The notes beneath the pieces were generated by a model. The model was not told the origin of the DNA and did not search any database. It saw nothing but the letters and a program-made list of their open reading frames with translations. Positions 6,545-10,611 of a stretch of 10,611 nucleotides of DNA are shown piece after piece; the first letter of the stretch is position 1, and every line of letters starts with the position of its first letter. Both the position numbers and the translations under genes were made by a program. Origin of the DNA: Pavlovales sp. CCMP2436 (Eukaryota > Haptophyta > Pavlovophyceae > Pavlovales); contig MU631453.1 of assembly GCA_026770615.1 (NCBI GenBank), positions 41,543 through 52,153 on the forward strand. Reading direction: 5' to 3'.

Positions 6545-9500
6545 GTAAGGCCCCTCCCCTTTTCTTTTTTTTTAAAGGCGTACGGGCACTTCCTTGTTGT
6601 TTCCCCTTTTCGTATAAAATATAACATATTTCATACGAAAAGGGAAAACATCGAGGAAATGCCCGTACGCCTTAACAAAACTACCCGAGCTCCAATCCTA
6701 GCCCTAGTGCCAACCCAGCCCTGCGAATCTCTCTTATACATACGAATATAAATACTCATAGTTAAATTTTACAAACTCCCCCCCCACCAGACACGTACAG
6801 GTCGATGCTGCCCATTGGCCCACTGATTGCGCTCGTGGAGGAGGTTGGTGGGCGGATCGCCGCGTTGGAACCGGCGCTCGCTGACGGGATGCTTCGGGAC
6901 TATGTCGCACCGCGCATCTGTAAGCTTACCTCCCCCCCCTCCCTCTCACACATACACACCACACACACACACCACGACACCACACACACACACACACACA
7001 CACGCACGCACACCACCATGACACGTCACACGCACACACACAAAAGCGCGCTCTCGCATGGGATGCTTAGGAACTATGTAACATCTGTAAACAATCTTGC
7101 TCGCTCGTAAAGGATTTTTGCGAACAAGAAATAACGCTAACATCAATCCGTCTCCCTTCTCCACAAAAAGGCGCGATGCAAGCGCACGAATTCACCCCGC
7201 ATTCTCTCCTGACGCTCACATTGACTCGAACAAAATAAGTACAAAAAAAATATGAAAGGCCAACCTATTCCCCCCCATATTTGTTAAGGCGCGATGCTGG
7301 CCTCGCTCTAGCGCCAGCGCGCAAAGCTGCTCCGCCTCCTCTACGCCTTCACACCCGCAAACGCTGAGGCGCGCATCGGCGCAATTAAGCTTTTGCAGGT
7401 AAGTAGCCCCCTCCCCCCTCCCCCCCCAACACACACACGCACCACACACGCACGCACACATGCTCACACACAGTCCGCTTTATATTAAAGAGAAGCATGT
7501 GGTTACGAGGCACCTATTTCTCCGCTGAAAGCTGCTCTGACAAGACCCCATATTCCACTTCCCTTCTATAGGCCGGAGTCATGTCGCAGCCCCTCTTCCT
7601 GGAGGCCCTGTCGCACCTCGTCATACTCGACATCCATGCGGCTGCAGGTAAATAGCAAACCCCCCCCACTCCCTTTTTTTTGACTTATTGACACCCCTAA
7701 TTAACCACAGCGCACGCGCACTCCGCTGGTTCCGACGTGAATTCGTTGGATTCATCTTCAGGATTGGACCCCCCCCCCTTTTTTTTTCATTCTCGACTGA
7801 CTTCGGATCAATCCTTATTAACCACAGCGCACGCACGCGCCGACGTGGAGTTTTTGGATTCATCTCCAGGATTGGACCAATGGCTACTCGACTTAAATTT
7901 CTACTACGCGGCAGTTGGCCTCTGTAAGTGCAGCTCAAAGGCCCTGTTGCAAAGGCCCTTCTTATATTTTATAAATTGTAACTGGTAACTTGCGTATTTA
8001 CTACTTATTATATTTAATAATAGGACCGTTCATTATTTACCTCGCTTACGCCAGTTTACGCCCGTCCTCTATACCCCCCCCCGCCAGTTGTCCCGTCCCA
8101 GGCAAGCCTTGGCCGGCCCAGCGCGCGAGGTCGTAAACTAACGCTCTTTCTCCCCCCTCCCCACACCCCATACCCCCATACCCCACCATCCCTACTCTCC
8201 CCCTCCCAGGCAAGCCTTCGCCGGCCCAGCGCGCGGGGTCGTAAACTAACGCTCTTCCTCCTCCCCTTCCCCCCCACCCTCCACCCCCCCACCCCCCTCT
8301 CCTTACAGGCAAGCCTTGGCCGGCACTACGCGCGCAGGCATTGCACGTGCTCCGGTCACTATCTGAGTCCCATCCGGCGGTTGCCCTACATTCAGGTACA
8401 CGTTTTTTTCTCTCTCGTTTTTTGACCCCCCCCCCCTTTTTTTTTAGGACATAATTAGTTGGACGAATCGCAGCAATGGCAGCTGAGCCCAACCTGCAGT
8501 GGGAAGTGCCCCCCCTAGTTTTACTGTCTGCTTGTTTACTGACCCCACCACCCCCCCCCCCCCCCCCCCCCCCCCCCCCACACACACCCCTACCCCATGT
8601 AATACCTTTTAATAGTCGGTCGCCTCTCAGCAATGGCGGCCGAGCCAAACCTGCAATAGGAAGTCTCGGCTTCACTTAATTGGTGCTCTCGCGGGCACGC
8701 TGCTTTTCAAACTCGATAGCTCCACAGAGGTGTGTGTGTGTGTGTGCTCTACATGGACTTTAGGGAGGGGGGGGGGTAGGTGATGTGCATGATTATCGTT
8801 AGGAAATATCTCACCTGATGATTGAACCCATGCTTTATGGTTCACTCATCGGAGTGACGTCGTCATATCTCAACTGATGATTGAACGCATGCTTTATGGT
8901 TCACATATCGGAGTGACGTCGGAATATCTCACCTGATGATTGAACACATGCTTTATGGTTCACTCATCGGAGTGACGTTGTCATAACTCACCTGATGATT
9001 GAACCCATGCTTTATGGTTCACTCATCGGAGTGACGTCGTCATATCTCACCTGATGATTGAACCCATGCTTTATGGTTCACAGGCGGACAATAATGCCAT
9101 ATTGTTGTAAGATTTTTGCCGCACCCATCACTGACTCTGCGTTTTAATAATCTTAAATTTATTGTTGTTCGTCCTTTAGTCTCCTGTTTTTTTTTTTTTT
9201 TTACTGTTTCACGCCCTTGTCTTCCACAGTCTCGTTCCAATTATAGCATAAAGCTTTTTGCCACATCCGCCCCACACTCTGCGTTCTTTGTAATATGTGT
9301 TCTGTTTGCCACATCCGCCCCTAACTCTGCGTTTCTTTGTTTAATGTGTTCTGTTTGCCACACCCGCCCCTAACTCTGCGTTTCTTTGTAGTATGTGGCG
9401 TTCTGTTTTCTGATTTTTATTTTTATTTTGTTTGTTGTAACAGCGTGCTTCGACTATCCTGGCATTTTCACCAGTGCTCGAGCAATTTCCGGAGCTAATT

Positions 9501-10597
9501 GATTCGTTCGTGGTGGCCGCCCTCGCGCTGTCCGCCCAGCACCTTTCTGCGCTGGTGTGCATGCGCTCTTTTTTACACACCCCTATACCCATTGTTGCTT
9601 GCGCGGCATGTACTCATTTTTTATTTATTTTTTTGAATATTGTTGTTACAGAAGACGGGCTCTCCTCTCCTCAAAATCTCACCCGAGCACGTTTCTCCGT
9701 TCTCGCTTGCAGCTGCTCGCAATGGTGGGTCCACTGCAGGTAAGATTGCTGCATTGAATAAGGGGGGGAGGGCATTGAATAAGGGGATGGAGGGGGCGGG
9801 GGTGCGGGGGGTTCTCAGCATGAGTGGTCCTATCCTATTTTAAAATTTAAGTAATCTCAATAAGTAATATCACCAATTAATAAGGCAGGTGCTTTTTGGC
9901 AACTTTAACGTCGTTAACCTTTAAAAAAAAATTGAAGTGCTCTCCTCACCTGACCCATCTCCGCGTACATTTTACTATTCAAATAGGTGTTTTCCGGCCT
10001 CTTTCGTGTCAGTGGTCCGCGCTTGCGATGGGGCGCGGGCGCGCATTCTGTAGCTGTCAACCAGGTGTGTAAATCTCTATAAGAGCGTCCGGCCCCGTAA
10101 ACGGTCTCCCTGACTCCCAGTGGTGCCGCAACAACACACTGTTAGGACCATTCCATCCCCCCCCCCACCTGTACTCTCCCCCCCCTCTGAACCTCCGCCC
10201 CCCCTCTGAGCCAGCCCTGCGCGTCCTATCTTTTTTTTTTATTTTTTTATTCTTACCCCACTTTTTAAGCACTCATCGTACCCTATGCGTGCTCATAATT
10301 GCTATTTACACGTGAGCAAATAGTCCCTCATTTAAATAATCATAAATACTATTAAGTCAAATAACAGCCGGAGCATTTGAGCGCGTAGCACCTTCTATGT
10401 TAATAGTCATTAAATAATTAAATAATTAGAATTACTATTAAAGCAAATACAAGCCGGAGCATTTGAGCGCGTAGCACCTTCTGTATTAATAGTCATTAAA
10501 TAATTAAGTACTTGTAATCACTATAAATAAATAAAAGCCGGAACATTTGAGCGCGGAGCACCTTCTGCTCGCACTCGGAGTGGCGAACGACGCGGAG
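6473..10597 (+). CDS. Gene 2: HEAT/ARM-like helical repeat protein, multi-exon, both ends incomplete
   Basis: Eleven exons are joined: 6473-6544, 6791-6919, 7289-7398, 7572-7647, 7828-7923, 8309-8395, 8474-8505, 9444-9556, 9652-9739, 9987-10064 and 10538-10597. Every join keeps phase, giving about 313 residues. The product is Leu/Ala-rich and predicted all-helical by eye, with paired-helix segments such as RAKLLRLLYAFTPANAEARI, PALRAQALHVLRSLSESHP and PEHLSAEHLLLALGVANDAE. This fits a HEAT or armadillo-type solenoid, usually a protein-binding scaffold; the family is inferred from pattern only and I do not recognise the protein. A TAG at 7309-7311 breaks the frame in the third exon. No start codon is assigned, and the gene continues past the right end through a GTACAC donor at 10598. 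Confidence 0.6.
6575..6673. repeat. Long intronic hairpin, 48-base arms and 3-base loop
   Basis: Arms 6575-6622 and 6626-6673 are reverse complements at 43 of 48 positions, with AAC as the loop. It lies wholly inside the intron 6545-6790. The outer ends read AAGGCGTACGGGCA. TTAA occurs close to both outer ends (6572-6575 and 6672-6675). In a minus-strand transcript three of the five mismatches would be G-U pairs; in a plus-strand transcript only one would be. It could be a foldback element or a small-RNA precursor. Confidence 0.9.
6791..6919 (+). CDS. Gene 2 exon 2, helical segment
   Basis: The acceptor CCCCCCCACCAG at 6779-6790 gives a split codon GAC with the preceding exon, then TYRSMLPIGPLIALVEEVGG, RIAALEPALADGMLRDYVAP and RI. 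It ends in phase 1 at GTAAGC. Choosing the later AG at 6799-6800 would break the phase, which decides the start. The ATG at 6805 is internal. The last part of the exon recurs, degraded, at 7041-7086. Confidence 0.7.
6940..7040 (+). repeat. CA-rich microsatellite in intron
   Basis: CACACA runs with some CACGCA and CACCAC variants follow a short poly-C tract. It separates the exon end at 6919 from its downstream copy at 7041-7086. Confidence 0.9.
7041..7086 (+). repeat. Downstream copy of the 3' end of exon 6791-6919
   Basis: The copy encodes SALSHGMLRNYVTS against PALADGMLRDYVAP in the exon, followed by GTAAAC, which looks like a donor. The exon bases that encode the final R-I before the donor are shortened in the copy, which would change the splice phase. 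An AAAAG at 7040-7044 could serve as an acceptor, but there is little pyrimidine before it. Confidence 0.7.
7171..7182 (+). repeat. Possible short copy of the start of exon 7289-7398
   Basis: AAGGCGCGATGC occurs both here (with CACAAAAAG before it) and at the exon start at 7287. Only about 12 bases match, so chance is not excluded. It is listed because it follows the pattern of the other exons. Confidence 0.35.
7289..7398 (+). CDS. Gene 2 exon 3, helical segment with an in-frame TAG
   Basis: Phase agreement fixes the start at 7289 after TTGTTAAG: the split codon is TGC, then AMLASL, then TAG at 7309-7311, then RQRAKLLRLLYAFTPANAEA and RIGAIKLLQ, ending in phase 0 at a GTAAGT donor. The part after the stop is clearly protein-like. 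Starting after the TAG (7312) would need the preceding exon to end in phase 0, which the exon at 6791-6919 does not. The stop may be a null mutation, a sequence error (TGG or CAG are one step away) or a sign of a different splice choice. Confidence 0.6.
7572..7647 (+). CDS. Gene 2 exon 4
   Basis: The acceptor is TTCCCTTCTATAG. The 76-base exon begins in phase 0, directly continuing AIKLLQ with AGVMSQPLFLEALSHLVIL and DIHAAA, and ends in phase 1 at GTAAAT. The regular Leu spacing suits a helix of a HEAT-like repeat. No partial copy of this exon was found. Confidence 0.75.
7701..7770 (+). repeat. Upstream copy of the 5' end of exon 7828-7923
   Basis: The copy includes TTAACCACAG, then encodes AHAHSAGSDVNSLDSSSGLD where the exon has AHARADVEFLDSSPGLD. 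It carries nine extra in-frame bases and three non-synonymous changes in the second half, then runs into poly-C. The distance to the exon is 117 bases. The intron part upstream (CTAATTAACCACAG and TTATTAACCACAG) is shared. Confidence 0.85.
7828..7923 (+). CDS. Gene 2 exon 5
   Basis: The acceptor is CTTATTAACCACAG, which also contains a TTAAC branch-like motif. Two bases complete the codon from 7647, then AHARADVEFLDSSPGLDQWL and LDLNFYYAAVGL follow. It ends in phase 1 at GTAAGT. Aromatic and Leu residues alternate as in a packed helix pair. This is among the firmest exons of the window. Confidence 0.75.
8102..8257 (+). repeat. Two upstream copies of the 5' end of exon 8309-8395
   Basis: The copies start at 8102 and 8210 after CCCAG, 108 and 99 bases apart from each other and from the exon. 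Both encode the KPWPA/KPSPA start in the exon phase, then Q-R-A where the exon has L-R-A, and reach a TAA. The two copies resemble each other (about 46 bases, ending GTAAACTAACGCTCTT) more than either resembles the exon, so they probably arose one from the other. Pyrimidine-rich intron sequence fills the gaps. Confidence 0.85.
8309..8395 (+). CDS. Gene 2 exon 6, ARM/HEAT-like helix pair
   Basis: The acceptor CCCCCCTCTCCTTACAG is strong. Two bases complete the codon TGC with 7923, then KPWPALRAQALHVLRSLSES and HPAVALHS follow, ending in phase 1 at GTACAC. The pattern P-x-L-R-x-x-A-L-x-x-L is typical of the first helix of HEAT or armadillo repeats in general; I claim no specific family. Two degraded copies of the 5' end lie upstream. 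Confidence 0.75.
8474..8505 (+). CDS. Gene 2 exon 7, micro-exon, tentative
   Basis: A 32-base segment after CGCAG gives a phase-1 join and encodes AMAAEPNLQWE up to GTGCCC, ending in phase 0 as required by the next exon. The acceptor lacks a good pyrimidine tract next to it and the donor is not consensus. The sequence is almost identical to a second segment at 8631-8662, where TGG is TAG. That duplication shows the segment has the same edges twice, which supports an exon, but which copy is used is unknown. Confidence 0.45.
8551..8579 (+). repeat. Poly-C tract of 29 bases
   Basis: An unbroken run of 29 C follows GACCCCACCA. The minus strand is poly-G and could form G-quadruplexes. The exact length is likely to be uncertain in the assembly. 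Confidence 0.95.
8631..8662 (+). pseudogene. Second copy of micro-exon 8474-8505 with a stop
   Basis: After CGCCTCTCAG the copy encodes AMAAEPNLQ, TAG, E, and is followed by GTCTCG. Compared with 8474-8505 there are four synonymous third-position changes (GCA/GCG, GCT/GCC, CCC/CCA, CAG/CAA) and one TGG to TAG change. Its acceptor is better than that of the other copy. It is probably a dead duplicate, but the two may have alternated earlier. Confidence 0.6.
8731..8746 (+). repeat. TG microsatellite
   Basis: Eight TG units in the intron between 8505 and 9444. Confidence 0.95.
8806..9080. repeat. 59-base hairpin minisatellite, four units plus 39 bases
   Basis: Unit starts are 8806, 8865, 8924, 8983 and 9042, exactly 59 bases apart. 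Each unit has CTGATGA, an imperfect hairpin (TGAAC plus one base plus CAT, loop GCTTT, ATGGTTCA) and a second hairpin CACTC-ATCG-GAGTG followed by TGACGTCGTCA. The array is inside the intron before the exon at 9444. Units differ at only a few positions. Confidence 0.95.
9110..9402 (+). repeat. Tandem repeat of about 48-49 bases with a distant first copy
   Basis: Three adjacent units start near 9257, 9305 and 9354 with TTTGCCACATCCGCCCC and CTCTGCGTTTCTTTGT. A diverged copy lies at about 9113 (TTTTTGCCGCACCCATCACT). They fill the intron between the 59-base array and the exon at 9444. A T tract at about 9187-9202 separates the first copy from the rest. Confidence 0.85.
9444..9556 (+). CDS. Gene 2 exon 8, long helical segment
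   Basis: The acceptor is TTTGTTTGTTGTAACAG. The 113-base exon begins in phase 0 with RASTILAFSPVLEQFPELID, continues SFVVAALALSAQHLSAL and ends in phase 2 at GTGCAT. A GT two bases earlier (9555) would also be possible but would put the next exon in a frame with a less helical peptide. The sequence is rich in Ala, Leu and Val with spacing like a HEAT-type helix pair. Confidence 0.65.
9652..9739 (+). CDS. Gene 2 exon 9
   Basis: The acceptor is TTGTTGTTACAG. One base completes a Val codon, then RRALLSSKSHPSTFLRSRLQ and LLAMVGPLQ follow, ending in phase 0 at a GTAAGA donor. All three frames are open here, so the frame choice rests on the join with 9556 and on the helix-like character of the last 15 residues. 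An internal CAG at about 9713 is an alternative, later acceptor. Confidence 0.55.
9987..10064 (+). CDS. Gene 2 exon 10, tentative
   Basis: After TTACTATTCAAATAG the phase-0 frame reads VFSGLFRVSGPRLRWGAGAH then SVAVNQ and ends in phase 0 at GTGTGT, in agreement with both neighbours. The peptide is less helix-like than its neighbours. A different frame (PASFVSVVRACDGARARIL) looks more helical but has no fitting acceptor phase and meets a TAG. The exon may be wrong in frame or may not be used. Confidence 0.35.
10065..10537 (+). other. Intron of gene 2, C-rich then AT-rich
   Basis: It starts GTGTGT, has poly-C and C/T-rich tracts at about 10150-10260 that could be acceptor-like, and passes into the AT-rich repeat that holds the two dead copies of the next exon start. 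I see no other gene in it. Confidence 0.5.
10331..10570 (+). repeat. Exon 5' end repeated three times, units of 86 and 84 bases
   Basis: The CCGGAGCATTTGAGCGCG segment starts at 10368, 10454 and 10538, each preceded by AG at the end of an AT-rich intron stretch that is repeated too. The first two copies read PEHLSA then TAG, while the third, the exon, has GAG at that codon and stays open. The first two copies share the TAG, so one probably came from the other. Confidence 0.9.
10538..10597 (+). CDS. Gene 2 exon 11, amphipathic helix
   Basis: The 60-base exon is in phase 0 on both sides and encodes PEHLSAEHLLLALGVANDAE, followed by a GTACAC donor. Leu and His/Glu alternate as in an amphipathic helix, in keeping with the earlier exons. 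Acceptor AAATAAAAG is poor in pyrimidine. The gene continues to the right of the window. Confidence 0.55.
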
Positions 10598-10611
10598 GTA
10601 CACGCGCCCCC

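Noticed and set aside
8046..8675. Minus-strand frame of 209 codons across exon 8309-8395
   Set aside because: It is a Gly-rich reading of poly-C intron tracts opposite to a phase-supported plus-strand exon.
8806..9080. Tandem hammerhead ribozymes
   Set aside because: CTGATGA and a stem follow one another in each unit, but the required GAAA after the stem is missing, so the core is incomplete.
8806..9080. Integron attC sites, because of the 59-base unit
   Set aside because: The window is eukaryotic, there is no integrase, and the units lack the inverse core and core site ends.
7289..10480. Reassigned TAG codon
   Set aside because: TAG aligns with Trp in one duplicate and with Glu in another, so no single meaning fits; TAA ends gene 1 and the 8102/8210 copies as an ordinary stop.

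Overview
This is a eukaryotic nuclear window. The evidence is many short GC-rich open segments bounded by GT donors and pyrimidine-rich AG acceptors, introns of about 80 to 940 bases full of poly-C, poly-T, CA and TA tracts, and no long ORF with a ribosome binding site. I cannot name the organism. The split between GC-rich exons and simple-sequence-rich introns would suit an alga or other protist, but no marker gene settles this.

Layout. Bases 1-874 hold short repeats and at most one weak candidate exon. About 875-5043 carries the 3' part of a plus-strand gene (gene 1) for an Ala/Glu/Arg-rich coiled-coil protein, read from a chain of exons whose phases all agree and ending in TAA at 5041-5043. 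About 5044-6470 is intergenic or a very long intron; it contains a GC-rich repeat with alternating 66- and 69-base units, open on both strands. About 6473-10597 carries eleven exons of a second plus-strand gene (gene 2), again phase-consistent, for an all-helical HEAT/ARM-like protein that runs off the right end. One in-frame TAG (7309-7311) interrupts gene 2. The two genes could also be parts of one transcription unit.

The striking property of the window is that most exons are accompanied, inside the neighbouring intron, by one to three partial copies of their own edge plus the adjoining splice site. Copies of exon 5' ends lie upstream; copies of exon 3' ends lie downstream. I count ten junctions treated this way, one of them weak. 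Several copies differ from the exon mainly at synonymous third positions. No single established feature type covers this, and it is the main candidate for something undescribed. Other structures of note are a 48-base-arm intronic hairpin (6575-6673), a 59-base hairpin minisatellite (8806-9080) and several dispersed repeats.
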